Below are positions 25,801-37,953 of a DNA stretch of 64,000 nucleotides, piece after piece. The position numbers and the translations under genes are program-made. The notes beneath the pieces are model-generated. The model made no database searches and was not told the origin of the DNA. It worked only from the letters and a program-made list of their open reading frames with translations. This DNA comes from Chiua virens (lineage: Eukaryota > Basidiomycota > Agaricomycetes > Boletales > Boletaceae), in contig JAHNUO010000004.1 in NCBI GenBank assembly GCA_019787685.1, positions 1-64,000 on the forward strand, read 5' to 3'. Each line of letters opens with the position of its first letter. Within the stretch, counting starts at the first letter, position 1.

Positions 25801-26419
25801 GGAGGCTCTGCTGCAGGTCCCAGATGGGCACGATGACAAGAAGCACATAGCTGCTTGCCTGGCCAGCTCATTCCTTTTTGGCCTCGAGGGGCGTGGGGAA
25901 CTTACAGATGTCGTCACGTCTGTCAGACTCGTGGAACTCGGAAACAAGGTTACTGCTATGCTTGATGTCATATCGTACACTGAAGGAGCTTCGGCGCCTT
26001 CGGAAGACTTGCAGAAGCAGATAGATTTGAAGTTTGCAATGGCACGGCTTCGGGGGCAGATACAACTGATGTCAAGGGTGGAAAAGCTTCTGGAGCAAGC
26101 AGCTACCGGCGATACTCACCAGAACATCGTTGAGCAAGGCCCATCATCCCATGCACCAGAGGTCAAGTACCCCGCAATCGATTGGACTCGGGACGAGGAT
26201 ACGTTGACAGAATGCAAGAGGCGACTTGGGGTATTACTGAGTTTTCTGGGAGGTGAAGGGGGCCGCAAGATGCGGCAAGCTCTGCAAGAAGTACACCCGG
26301 AGTGGTCGTACAGGGATCACAAGATCGTGGCTACGATGCAGGCCCTGGAGGAGCGCATGCCATCCTTTTTCATCATCCTCGCAAGACGATTAAGGTTTGT
26401 GATGAATGGATGGTCATAA
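22886..26419 (+). CDS. Family 1 copy C: divergent IGDIG + C2-like + TPR-like protein
   Basis: More diverged member of the array. ATG 22886 opens MPTQSTLQHVYATNLTQKY; LQIGDIGHVDHYG follows. An extra Pro/Ser-rich insertion (about 23090-23190) separates it from MTGVTQDG. Exon 2 (from about 23382) reads GAILILPDGAKLSEME, DSLYLVTAVYKTKSWTLGSF and YLNQAVFIKGFKI. The middle module is HPLDIVNRVLLDE and NPEADLAVTHDNDWI. The C2-like block (SFDVDQVDVGVCAFIKFG) and TPR-like end (PATLLLLAQALLSRHGK, WRRFRSTGNLDDLDKSIELN) finish with LRFVMNGWS at 26419. At the exon that in A and B ends before a GT donor (about 24370) copy C has gcgacc instead; a weak GC donor would keep the frame, otherwise a stop follows, so this junction may be damaged. 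The gene is convergent with family 2 copy E, 264 bp apart. Confidence 0.7.
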
Positions 26420-26683
26420 GTATGCAGCTAGCCCCCTTCACCATACAAAAGAATGCATTTCTAATCACTTCTAAACAACAATTTTGTCGATCCAATACTT
26501 CTTTGCTACCACATTCCAGAAATCATAATTCTAGGACGAGACTGCGGAGCATGTGACACGTTGTGGCGGCAGGGCATCGCCTGATAGTGCAAACAGACAC
26601 CATATTTACGAACATAGGAAATAACGAAGCCTGTATAGAACAATCAAAGTATGAAAATTGCTATCGTTTTTGTTTTCCAATGT

Positions 26684-29088
26684 CTATGGGGATTGTAGAG
26701 AAGATCGGAGAAGAACCTTTGCTTTCGACACCATCAGCGTATTTCTCTGACCCGACGGAGTGACGATTTCCTGGGACAACCCTAAATGAGTAGTGCATAG
26801 AACCCTTTGGCCCTTGAACGTTCTGCCTGGCCTCGCCTGACCTTTACGGCAATCCACTTCCATCTTCACTTCGTCAAAGACCTGCGCGGCGCGCACTGCA
26901 AAGACTTCGAAATTGGCACCCACAGCACCCCCAATCAGGTTCCTAAGCGTTTCAGCAATGGAGATTATGGATAAGATCCTGGAATGAAACATGGACGACA
27001 TCTTTGACCGTACAGTTGCGGCTGAGGCGCCGCAACCGGCTGCGACGACGATGTCCGACAGCTCCCCTACGATGTCCGAGATGAGGGTGTTGGTATCACT
27101 GGTGAAAGTAAAGGTATGGGTGTAGGTGAGTGATCGCCAACCCGCAGCCAACTCTTGGGACTCTGTTCCAAATTACCGTAAGTGAAACCTAAGACTACTT
27201 TGAGTGAGATAACACCTTGCCTAACTCTTGCGATCGCTCATATATCTCGTCAAAAATCTTGTCCTTCCTTCTGTCCATCGTCCACGAAGAAATCATCCAG
27301 TGCAAGTAGCAGGTGATGTACGCCCGGAACGCGGTCGGGAGGTACATAAAGAGATTGTCACGCAGCATTTTTGGCCCTAAGCAGTCCAGTAACATTTGAG
27401 GGATAGACTCCGAGACTCGTCGCATCGCAGATAATTGTTCCTCTTCAACGGGAGACTGGAGGTGGTTGATGAAATATTCGGCGATGAGGGTCGCGTTCTC
27501 TTGAATATCTGCATTGAGACTTTCCAGAGTTTGGATGATTGCTTTTTGGGCATACTCATCCGAGTCCGCGATGAACTGCTGAAAGTGTTGAGTGGTGGGT
27601 AATTCGAGTTGAGATTCTGCGACGGCGCTTGCAAACGTAAGATCTCTCGACTGATCACTGTGCCGTTGGTAGATTTCATGCAAACCGGATTGGGAAGTTC
27701 TGATGTCATTGCGCACAGAGATGAGCGCGAGTGACACATCAGGGAGTTTGTTAAGCTCTCTTTGCACGACAGTGAGCTTGTCCTGTTTAATGGCAACTAC
27801 GTGCCTTCGATGGTCCCGCTGAGCCGTGAGAAGAGCAATTTTACGGTCTCGGAGCTCGCGCCACTTTGCGTCGTAGTGGGTCTGAAGGTTCACGAGCTTG
27901 GCACAGAGATCCCGGAGAGCCTTTTGTGTCATCATGAGAAGTCGTGTCCCCGGCCAGAAAAGTACACTTACACTGCTGCAATAGCGAGTGGAACGCAGCG
28001 TGATGGTCGTGCCTGCACTCGTCACCATATCATGGCTTGTAGACATGCACATGGTCTCGACGGTACCAGTGTGCTGGATGGGAGATCCGATTTGCTGATG
28101 CGTCAGACTGTCCCAAAATGAGACGGACGAGTTGGCGGAAACTGCAATGTATGTGCTGTCACTTGCCAAGACAATGCACCGAGGGTCATCGTCACTGTGA
28201 ATACGCCATTTTGAGAGCGTAGCCCCAGCAGATACACCAAGGTGGTGAACGTGGCCATCATGAGAGAGAACAAAGAGATGTTTGCTGTCGTGATGCCAAG
28301 CAGTGGACTGGTTAAAATATGAACTGACGATGATCTTGAACTCGGCGATGGAGTAGGCATTGCCTATGTCGTAGACCCAAACCGAATTCCACGTGGCCGT
28401 TAGTAGCAGCTTTCCGTCCGGAGAGAACTTTGCTGCGACTACAGAGCCGTCATGTTCCAGTGTGATCAACTTCTTTCCTGTTGAGAGTGACCACAAGCGG
28501 GCAGTTTCATCCCACGACCCAGTCACGATTTTTGTCGCGTCAGGCGACACGTCGACGGCACACACCGCGTTTGTGTGTCCTGTCAATTCGATCATCATTC
28601 TTCGGCTCTCCACGTTCCACATCACCACCTCGCCCGAAGTTGCTCCGCTCACCAGCCATTTGCCATCTTGAGATACCGCAATGTTGTTGACGCCCCGCCC
28701 CGCATTGATTGGCACCCCCACCTCCCTTCCATCTGCAATTTGCCACCATCGAATCACTCCTTCGGCTCCAGCACCAACTATGTGCTTCGCATCGCTGACG
28801 AACACGACTGATTGAATGCGATTTATGCCGCTGATTTCGATTACGCTCGTTGACCCCTTGTTTTCCTGAAGTGTGGTGGCATCCACGTCAGGATGGTCCC
28901 TCGTTGGTATCGTGGCCGCCTCGCCTCGGCCCTCTTGATTTGGCCTTGCGTTCTCTGGCTCGACCTTGTTGAATCCAGCCACAATCTCGTTTGACTCTTC
29001 AAATTACACTTCGTTAGTGATGTCCTTCAATCGTTCCACTCATCTACTCACCACCTTTTTGTACTTTAGGGTGTGATCCGGATAACAT
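26684..29088 (-). CDS. Family 2 copy E: WD40 + coiled coil + conserved C-terminal domain
   Basis: About 760 aa, start ATG at 29088 in a short first exon (MLSGSHPKVQK), then a 55-bp intron to the main exon. About six WD40 blades follow (GAEGVIRWWQIADG, DGKWLVSGATSGEVVMWN, TKIVTGSWDETARLWSL, DGKLLLTATWNSVWVYD, HDGHVHHLGV, ANSSVSFWDSLTHQQIG). An intron of 51 bp without a stop (around 27952) leads to a charged coiled coil (LRDLCAKLVNLQTHYDAKW through RDIRTSQSGL), a helical segment (ADSDEYAQKAIIQTLESLN) and SSWTMDRRKD. The last exon carries the C-terminal domain: LSDIVVAAGCG, QVFDEVKMEVD, RVLCTTHLGLSQEIV and SKAKVLLRSSL. This WD40-plus-C-terminal layout is a family I know from Agaricomycetes; its role is unknown. 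It shares a 580-bp divergent promoter with copy D. Confidence 0.78.
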
Positions 29089-29669
29089 TACAAGCATGCG
29101 ACGCTATGATGGTCACAAAGATTGTATGGTTTGATTCAGAGTAACCCCCATACACGTGGCTCCTTAGTTGCATCACCTCGTGACCTCGGAGGTTCTTCAC
29201 TTCACACAGCTCGCTTTTCTGTCCTGCCATCATTGTACATATTTGACGTCCATGAAGTTCTCGAAACTGTTCTGGACACGCGGCGGGTTTTGCATAAGCT
29301 ATGCACAAGCCATAGCCTCGGTGAGAAGTTGACAAGACCTGAGCCACTTCCTTCTTGTTTACCTTGCAGTCGTCTGTACGCACCACGTTTCTGGACCCGG
29401 AGTATTCCTGGACCCGAAGGGACAGGTTTATTGGGGCATCTAAGTTTGAATATCGACACCAAAAGTAGTGCCGGACCGGGTGGTGTTACAACCGTCTCAA
29501 CGGACTTGAAGCTTTCTCTATCCTAAGAAACAATGCCAAACAAAGTTATCAGATACGATTTAACCGGTAACCCTCAGCCCAAGTCGTTGCATCGTATCCT
29601 TGTGACTTTGTGGGTCTGCTCACCTGAAACCCAATCATATCAGCAACGTCGCTATCCAACATAACTCAA
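29089..29669. promoter_or_regulatory. Divergent promoter between family 2 copy E and family 1 copy D
   Basis: This 581-bp spacer separates the start codons of E (left, minus) and D (right, plus), so it must hold both promoters. The D-proximal part shares the segments taagaaacaatgccaaac (29523) and aacccaatcatatc (29629) with the upstream region of copy A. A weak open frame at 29122-29526 has no family support. Confidence 0.5.
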
Positions 29670-32386
29670 ATGCCATTCCAGCTTACCCCTCAACATGTGT
29701 ACGCAACAAACCTGCACCAGTCACTTGGTTATCCTTTGCGAAATCCCCAGCTGCGCAGTTCCGATCCAGAAAAAGAACTCGAGGAACCTTATAAGAGCGA
29801 AGGCTTGCAGATTGGTGACATTGGCCACGTCGACGAATACGGTGCATTCAATCTGCTTTTCAACGTCAAGTTCCCTCCAATAAACGACCTTGGTCAATCT
29901 TCGGGATTGAATCATCTTCCACCCCACTTCGACGAACCATTCGCTACTACTCGGGCAGCACTTCGGCCAGGCAAGGTGTTCATGGCCGGTGTCTCCCGGA
30001 TGCAGGATGACACAAGGTACCTTTCCATCAGTGTAGAAATATCACTGCCTGATATTTTTTGCTTCGTGAGGACGGACGTCCCGCAAGTTTACAAATTCGT
30101 TGCAAATACTAAATCAGGTGCCATACTGATTCTCCCTGACGGTGCAACGCTATCTGAGCTCGAAGAACAACACTCGATATTTATGCGGAACCATGTCGCG
30201 AGACACGGGCTTGCATGGTGCAAATATGCGCAAAGGGACACACTCTGTCTGATTACTGCCGTGTATAGAGCGAAGTCTTGGACTCTGGGATCTTTTGAGG
30301 ATGGCTTCATTGGTGGACGCATCCATGTTCATTTTAGTGAACGAAACGACACTCTGGGATGTAAATGGCTATATCCCTTCAATGTGGATCATCAGCAAGG
30401 AGTACCTCCAGGGAACACGGATCTTAATCAAGCTATTTTCATCAAAGGTTTTCAGATAAAAGTGCTAAAGAGACTCGAGAATTGGTCCGCCCGTCTTCTT
30501 ACCAATTTGCGAGTCGGATCCAAGGAGCTAGTATCCGGAGCAGGCATCAGTAAGTAACTTAAGTGGAGATTGTCCTGAAACGGTAATCAACAGTGACTGG
30601 GTACAGAGATTGAGTATTTCCCAACTTTAGATTCCCGGCAGGTTCGTCCGTCAGATGAACATGAGGTATCCCGCAGCTGCAACGAGACAATCACAGGTCG
30701 TGGATCTCACCGGCAAGTCGATTAAACCCTCAGAAATTCCAAGGAAGAATTCGCAGCTTGTCATCACATGTTTGTATAATTCTTGCCGTAAATTCTCCAC
30801 GGTGGAATCCTGACGTCCTTCAGATATGCGACTTGAAAGCTTTGACATTGATCATGTCGATTCTGGAATATGTGCATTTGTTCGGTTCGGGACTATGACC
30901 AGGAGAACCAACAGTAAACCGTATGCGAGCATCATCGAATGGGACGACGAGATTATGCTGTAGGTCCTTCTTCCCTTCTTTACTGTGCCGTACTGACGGT
31001 CTGAAGGCCCTCCAATAGCCCCGCTCATGTCACTGTTTGCGGAACGTTCCAGCTGGGTTCGACATTAGGGACACGAGAAATATCCGCCAAAAAAACGATC
31101 AATACCAGCGCCATGTCCGGCAGCAAATATAGTAAGTGCATGACGCTCACACGGCGACTTGTGATTAAAGTTATTCGAGACCTTAAGTTTTCGGTTGGGA
31201 GTGCCGAATCTCGCTCTTCACTCTTGATCACCTTGGAGCGACGTTTCTCCGAGTCGTACCACCGCGGCGAGACCCATTTCAGTCTTAAGGTAAGACGGCG
31301 TTCTCTAACCATGATGCGGTGTTTATACTGGTAAAACGACGTTCGTAGAGGGGCTCAGACTTTGTTCAGACGACAACTCGGGGGTTTGAGAATTTTTACT
31401 CTTATCACCGAGAGCATGAGAAAGGATATCTCGATGCCGCTCTTGATTGTTTTGGATCCGCCCTACGGGAATGCGGTCTTGACCCTGGACGTCTCGCCAC
31501 CACACGCTTCAACATCGCCACTACAGAGTTCCTTCGATGTCAGGTTCATGGTACATATGCTGAGATCGATAAGGCCATAAAGCTCTACAAAGAAGTGCTC
31601 CAGTTATGGGGTGAGGGACACCCTGACCGGCCAGCTGCACTATTACTCCTGGCACAGGCTCTCTCGTCTCACCATGAACAGGAGCTCAGTATCAGGGAGA
31701 TAGAGCAACTTCTTGAGGAGATTCCCCCTGGTGACAGTCGGAATCGCCAAACCGCGGACGCAATCCTGGCTACATGCGGATTTTACCATGCTATCAACGC
31801 AGAAAACCCTGGTGACATCGATCATTTACTCGCGAACTTTGAGCGTGGCCTCTATACGCCTCCATACGGATATTTCGACCGGGCCCACCTGCTGCACAAG
31901 CTTGGCTTTGCGTTCTGGCGTTGCTTTCGATCATCGGGGAACATTGGTGCCTTTCACAATGCAATCATGCTGAATGCAGAAGCTCTGGAAGTTCCTGATG
32001 GACACGATGACCAGAAGAACATAGCCGTCTGCCTGGGAAATTCACTTCTTTGCGCCCTTCAATCGCGTGGCCTTGACAGGGATGATAACACCTCTGTCGA
32101 ACTTTTGGAACTTGGAAAGAAGGTTATCGCGATTCTCGATGGCACGTCGTATGCTAAAGGAGCTTCAGCGTCTTCGGAAGGCTTGCAGGAGCAGATGGAC
32201 CCGGATTTTTCAGTGGCACAGCTTCGGGAGCAAATAAAAGTGATGGAGAGTGTGGAGGGACAGCAGCAGGCAGCTGCGGACAATATCCGCGAGAGTTTTG
32301 TTAGGCAAGATCCATCGAGAACTGGAGCCGAGACGAGGGTAAGGAACAATGAAGGAGACAGAGCGATCTCACTGGGGGGAAAGTAA
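29670..32386 (+). CDS. Family 1 copy D: shortened paralogue lacking the HDDDW module
   Basis: ATG 29670 opens MPFQLTPQHVYATNLHQSL and LQIGDIGHVDEYG. Intron 1 (starting at 30017) is 54 bp and stop-free, as in copy A. Exon 2 reads GAILILPDGATLSELEEQ, DTLCLITAVYRAKSWTLGSF and DLNQAIFIKGFQI. After about 30600 the exons for HPLD...LLDK and HDDDW are absent: only about 150 bp separate the IEYFP segment from QLVIT, where copies A-C have about 600 bp. A frame-keeping junction (intron ending near 30692) still links the halves. The C2-like domain (SFDIDHVDSGICAFVRFG, IIEWDDEIML) and TPR-like helices (LDAALDCFGSAL, FNIATTEFLRCQVHGTYAE) are present, but the C-terminus stops early with ISLGGK, so the final conserved block of A-C is missing. 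Probably expressed as a shorter protein, but it may be decaying. Confidence 0.68.
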
Positions 32387-32702
32387 CGAAGTGGTAGACG
32401 TCGGCCACGCTCTACCACGAATACCAACCCTAGTCATCAGCCGAACCAATTATCACAGGGAAGATTACAAAGAACCTTCGCCCTTAACACCGTCGATACT
32501 GGATACTTCAGGTACATATGAAACAAGTCTTTCATGCTTTTTGTACACTACGCATACAATGATAACGCGTAATACCAAATCAGCCCAACCTACCATGCAG
32601 GGAAGATTCGGAAAGAACCTTGGCTTTTAGCTTTGGGTACACTACGGGGATCAACAGATCATGGGTGATCGTACGCATACAATGATAACGCGTAATACCA
32701 AA
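32387..32702. other. Convergent spacer with repeated family-2 gene-end fragments
   Basis: Contains no complete gene. It carries extra copies of the sequence that encodes the very C-terminus of family 2 (minus-strand KAKVL.ESS), near 32456-32496 and 32598-32628, besides the one belonging to pseudogene F. See the direct repeat entry. Confidence 0.6.
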
Positions 32703-32751
32703 TCAGCCCAACGTGCCATGCAGGGAAGATTCAGAAAGGACCTTGGCCTTT
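32550..32751. repeat. Direct repeat, two units of about 79 bp, 123-bp period
   Basis: Unit 1 (about 32550-32628) and unit 2 (about 32673-32751) begin with acgcatacaatgataacgcg and continue through the same aatcagcccaac and ccatgcagggaagattc blocks with few differences. Each unit ends in the family 2 C-terminal coding segment on the minus strand, so the unit is a duplicated gene end plus its 3' flank. Confidence 0.8.
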
Positions 32752-34594
32752 ACCACCGTCAACACCGTCATGGTGATCTCCTCACCCGGAACTGCTGACG
32801 GTGTGACAAACTTGATCAACCCAAACTGAGTCGTGTACAAGACTTAGGTATATGTTGAGCTCATCGCGTGAGCTTCGCCCCAAGCGGTCCATCAATGTTT
32901 GAGGGATTGACTCGGAAGCACGTTGGATCGCAAATGATCGTTCCTCGTCGGGAGGAGATTGGAGGTGGTCAACGAAATATTTGATAATGGACATTGCACT
33001 TTGCCGGATATCAGTATTGAGTCTTTCCAAGGTTCGGATGATTGCCTTCCCGGCGTATGCATCCGAGTCGGCAGCAAAGCACTGAACGTCAGGTAGCGCA
33101 GGTTTATTGTCCACGACAGAGGAGTTGATATCCCTGAACTGTTCACTGTGACGTTGAAGACTCTCGTTCACCAGCCACCGGGAGGTCCTAAGGTCACTGC
33201 GCACAAAGCGGAGGTCGCGTGATACATCAGGGAGCTGGTTAATGTCTGTTTGCACGACGGCGAGTTCATCCAATTTGAGGGCGACTGAATGTTTCCACTG
33301 GTCCAACTGGGTGGTAAGGGAGGCAATTTGGAGTCTCGGATGTGTTTTCGGACAGAGGCGAGCTGGCGCGACTGGGTCTCGAAGCAACTCCGAAGGTTCG
33401 TAAGCTCATTTCGTAGATTTTGAACAGTCTTGCATTATAGTGAGGATACCGTTCACCCATGTGGAGGGGAATACTCACAACATCACAGTAGTGGGATGGA
33501 AGAAGGTCGCGCAGGTTCTGCACTGCGATGGTCTTGCCTGTACTGGTTACCATGTCATGGTTTGCTGATAGGGCGATGGAGTTGATAGTATCGGCATGAG
33601 TGACAGGACAGGTGATTTGCTTGTGCGTCATCGTATCCCAGAACGACACGGCTGAATCGGCAGAAGCTGCAAGGTACGCACCATCATTTGAAAGGGCAAT
33701 GCAACGCGGGTTGTCTCCGCCAATGAGCCATATTGAGAGCGTGGACCAGTGGACACATCAAGATGGTGAATGTGACCATCACAGGACAGAGCAAATAGAT
33801 GCTTGTTGTCGTGATCCCGGGCAATGGATTGGTTGAGAGACAAAACGACACTGAAGCTGAAATCCGCGAGCAGACGACCACTTTCACTTTCGTAGATCCA
33901 GACTGAAATCCACGTGGCAGTTGCCAATAGCTGTCCATCAGGCGAGAATTTTGCTGCACCAACCCAGCTAGGATGGTCGAGTCTCTACAGCTCCTTGCCC
34001 GTCGAGCGCAACCACATTCGGGCTGTGTCGTCATAAGATCCTGTGAGAATTTTTGTCCCATCCAGTGAGACGTCGACGGCGTTGATTGCGCTTGTATGTC
34101 CTTTCAACTCGCTCACTAGTTCTCGACTCTCCACGGAAAACACCTTTACCTGACCCCCCCATCCCCCGCTCACGACCCATTTCCCATCTCGCGATATTGC
34201 AATGTTGTTGACCGAATTCCCTGCACTCATCGGGATCTCCATCTCCTTGCCATCTTCAACTTTCCAGCACCGAATCGCTCCTTCCTCGCCACCGGCTAGG
34301 AAGTGTTTCCCATCGTCAAAGAACACGACGGAAGCAATATAACTTCGTCCGTCGAGTTCTATCAGGTTCGCGTCAATTTTCTGCTCAGTGGAGGCCCTGT
34401 TCAAGTTTGAGTAGTTTTTTGCCAGTATCCCCGCCTCGTCTTGGTTATCTCGGTCCGATCGTTTTCCACTCTGGTCGACCTTGTTGGGCTCGGCATCATT
34501 CGAGGCTTGCTTTTCGTCAGTATCGTCTTTCCATTCTCCCATCCATTTACTCACCTTGTTTTCGTCTCAGTCGCAGATGTAACTTGGATAACAT
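32703..34594 (-). pseudogene. Family 2 copy F: decayed WD40/coiled-coil gene
   Basis: Starts like its paralogues with ATG at 34594 (MLSKLHLRLRRKQ) and an intron to ASNDAEPNKVDQSG. The first WD40 blades are intact (GEEGAIRCWKVEDG, KILTGSYDDTARMWL). An in-frame TAG follows GKEL near 33990. A one-base frame change occurs after HLDVSTG (about 33755), another within the coiled coil (about 33345), and a deletion joins DELNIYLSL directly to LYTTQFGLIKFV, removing the SSWT segment, the intron and most of the C-terminal domain. The intended frame would end in SLHGTLG at 32703. Several independent lesions make a functional product unlikely; a truncated WD40-only product remains possible. It is convergent with family 1 copy D. 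Confidence 0.85.
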
Positions 34595-35547
34595 TGTCGG
34601 CGGTTGATAGTATCACGACAACAAGGGATTGATGTGGTGGACTCGCAGGAACGATCCAGTGCACCGTCTTATCCCCTTCGTTGTCATGGACGCCTCCCGG
34701 AATTCTTGCCGAAACCGTTTTGAATAAGTGGCACCTTGAACGAGGTACGTCGTACACGTACAGTTCCGTCGATGTTGCTAAGCCCTTGTGCGAATCAGAT
34801 GTTCTTTGAGATTACATTACAAGTGTGGATATAGTTACGTCGCTCACGGTCCATGAAGTTTTCGAAGTGAGGTTGGTTTCCGATCATGTTATGTACTTGG
34901 GAATGAGCGCTGAAATGTCTCTTTTGTAGTTACGTGTGTGTGACAAGCTATGGCGTGCGGACGAGGTTAACGACCGACTCTGCTTGGAGTCGATACTCGT
35001 CTTCCCACATTGCAAATATGACGATTTAACCTGGTGATGAGAACACATATAAAGTGGTTGGAAAATTGGGATGTATTTCTGATATATGGTGCAAAAGTAT
35101 ATGCTGGGTACTCGGAAGATGAGGTGGGCCGACGAGTCCATCGAAGCGCTCTTGCAGCACGACGATTGATCAGTTAGGCCATGCTCTGTGTCAGTATTGA
35201 TATTACGATACGATACCGCCGTTGATACGCACATGCTGTAGCAGTTCAGAATCACACATCATTCACGAGCTTGCTGGACAGGGCATCCTGGAATTTGAAT
35301 GACGTATATAGCATACCAACATGTCCTAACTTTCCTGTCATGTGCCAGTATCTCGATGACGTGGACGGAGCAGCAGTAGAGGGTATAGCTCATGCAGTAA
35401 ACTAGCGATTCATAAAATAGAAGTACATATGACACTGAATCCACTGAATCGTTGCATGCATGGTGTGAACATATGTAAGTAAACTCGAGGAGACGCAAAA
35501 CATTGTTCAGAATCGGCGGGGGACCCTGCACCAACTATATATGTACG
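34595..35547. other. Intergenic between copies F and G
   Basis: About 950 bp, AT-rich, with no coding signal that I can support. It holds the presumed promoter of F and the 3' flank of G. Confidence 0.4.
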
Positions 35548-37953
35548 TTACCTAGGAAGCGACGACTCAAGAAGAACCTTTGCCTTGACCACTGTCGATG
35601 GTGTGGAGGTATTTTTGTCGTCAGCTGCTGCAGGATCTAGTGACTCCTTGACGATCTCCTTTATCAAGCCCAATCGAGTCGTGCAGAGAATCTTCTGGCC
35701 TCTTCTCATTCCGAACAGCGTTGTCCGACCATTCGCTTCCATGGTAGCGTCGTCATAAATCTGAGCAGGAATAACAGTCACGACGTGAAAGTCAGCCATC
35801 GCGGCATTCCCAACTGACTGACGAAGATGTGCAGCGGTCGAGATGATTGACGATATCCTGGGCCGAAATTTAGACGAGAGCCTCACATTTGCGGCAGACG
35901 TGGACGTGGCGCAACCGGCTGCCACGATGATGTCTGACAGTCCCTGTATAGTAGTCAAGACAAGCGTGTTGGTGTCGATGGGGGAGGAAATAAAAGCCCG
36001 GGTGAGGCATCGCCAATGTGCAGCGAATATCTGGGATTCTGTGTTGTACTGTTAGTGGATAAGACGCGCTTGAAATTTTGGTCCATACCTGATTCCTTCG
36101 CCTTTGCATACATTCGACTGATGAGCTCGTTCGGCTCTTTGTTCGTCGTCCATGAGGAAAGGATCCAGCACAAGTAACCGTTGAGGTAGGCGCGGGATGC
36201 AATTGGGAGATAGAGGAACATGTTGCTGCGTGGCGTTCGCTCTAAGCGGCGTACCAAAGTCTGACCGACAGAGTCAGAGACACGCAGAGCCGCTGATGCT
36301 TGTTCTTCCACATCAGCAGCCTGAGAAGTTCCGATGACATCATTTGCAATGAGCACCGCGCTCAGCCAGACATTTGTATTGAGCCTTTTCAGGCTTTGGA
36401 CGATGATCTCCTCCGCATCTACATCCGAGTCTGCAGTGAGTTGCTGATGGTCAGACAATAGAGGCTGACTGTCTGCGACGGCAGACCAGAGCCCTCTCAA
36501 CTGTTCACTGTATCGTTTGTCGATCTCGTGAATATGTGAACGGGAAGCTTCGAGGTCACTACGGATAGCGTTGAGCTGATGTGATACATCAGGGAGCTGG
36601 TCAATGTCTCTTCGCACGGCAGTGAGCTCGCCGGTTTTATTGGCAACAGAATGCTTGTAGTGTTCCAACTGAGCAGTGAGAGTGGCAATCCGGAGCTGAT
36701 ACGACTTCGCTTCGTAACGACTCTGGAGGTTCACAAGGTTGTCGTGGAGGTCTCGAATAGTCTTCAGGATGACCATGAGGAAAGGACACCAGTATCGGCA
36801 TCAGGAGGAACACACTTACACGGTCCCAATAACGAGCAGGAAGGATATCGCGTAGATCTAACACTGCAATGGTCTTGCCCGCACTCATGACCATGCCATG
36901 GTCTGCAGATATGGCCATGACTTGGAAAGTATCAGTGTGCCTGATGGGAAGACCAATTTTCTTGTGAGTCGTAGTATCCCAGAACGAGATAGACGAATTG
37001 GCAGACGCTGCAACGTACGTGCCGTCGCTCGCCAAGGCGATGCATCGAGGGTCGTTGTCACTGTGAATGCGCCATTTTGAGAGCGTGGCCCTAGCAGATA
37101 CATCGACTCTGTGAATGTGGCCATCACGAGATAGGACAAATAGATGCTCGCTGTTGTGATGCCAGGCGGTGGACTGGTTGAAAAGAGAATTAACCGTAAT
37201 ATTGAAATCGGCGAGTCGGTGACCATTGTCAGATTTATAGATCCGAACGGACCCGCAGTTCCACGTAGCAGTTGCGAATAGGCGTCCGTTGGGCGAAAAC
37301 TTTGCTGCGACCACCGAGTCTTCGTGTTCCAGCTCGAGCAGCTCCTGGCCGTTCGAGCGCGACCACACACGCGCAGTCTGGTCCCACGATCCAGTTACGA
37401 CTTTCGTTCCGTCTGGCGACACGTCAACAGCATTGACTGCAAATGAGTGGCCATACAACCTCGCATTCGTGTTTCGACTCTGTGCATCAAACACCTTCGC
37501 ATAGCCTAGATCCATCCCGCTCGCGATCCACTTCCCGTCGCGTGACACGGCAACGTTGTAAACATGTGAACTCGCGTCCATTGGCTTCCCCACACGTTTT
37601 CTATCTTTCGTTCGCCAGCATCGAATCTTGCCTTCGCGTCCACCGGCAATGAAGTGTTTCCCATCAGGTAGGAATGCCAGTGAGAATATATCGCCTCCAC
37701 CATTGATTTCGATCGCCTTCACTTTCTTTTTCCGAACGACCTCCGATAAGTCAGCTCTGGTTGGATGGGTCCTCGTCGGTATTCCATCTGCAACCGTATC
37801 GCTTTGGCCATCTTGGTTTGGCCCTTCTTCCTTTGAATTTTGGTGATCTCCCTTAGCACCAACCTCACGCGAGCCTTGGGTCTCGTCAGCATTGTCTCTT
37901 CTACTATCGATTTACTCACCCTTGTTTGGCCGCCGGCGTAATTTGGAAAACAT
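35548..37953 (-). CDS. Family 2 copy G: WD40 + coiled coil + C-terminal domain
   Basis: Intact paralogue. The first exon is MFSKLRRRPNK (ATG at 37953), with a 45-bp intron containing a tgctgac branch site. The linker is acidic (GDHQNSKEEGPNQDGQ). WD40 blades: GREGKIRCWRTKD, DGKWIASGMDLGYAKVFDA, TKVVTGSWDQTARVWSR, GRLFATATWNCGSVRIYK, RDGHIHRVDVS and ANSSISFWDTTTHKKIG. The coiled coil (TIRDLHDNLVNLQSRYEAKS, LPDVSHQLNAIRSDLEAS) is followed by AEEIIVQSLKRLN and YLNGYLCWILSSWT. A GT-AG intron at about 36040-36088 leads to SQIFAAHW, LSDIIVAAGCA, QIYDDATMEANG, KILCTTRLGLIKEIV and VKAKVLLESSL. Function unknown. Same exon layout as E and H. Confidence 0.8.

Noticed and set aside
28982..28982. GTG start for copy E and similar TTG/GTG starts for H and PET127
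   Set aside because: A short upstream exon with a true ATG and phase-matched intron is conserved in E-H; PET127 has in-frame ATGs.
29122..29526. 134-codon plus frame between copies E and D
   Set aside because: Lies in the divergent promoter, no resemblance to any paralogue.
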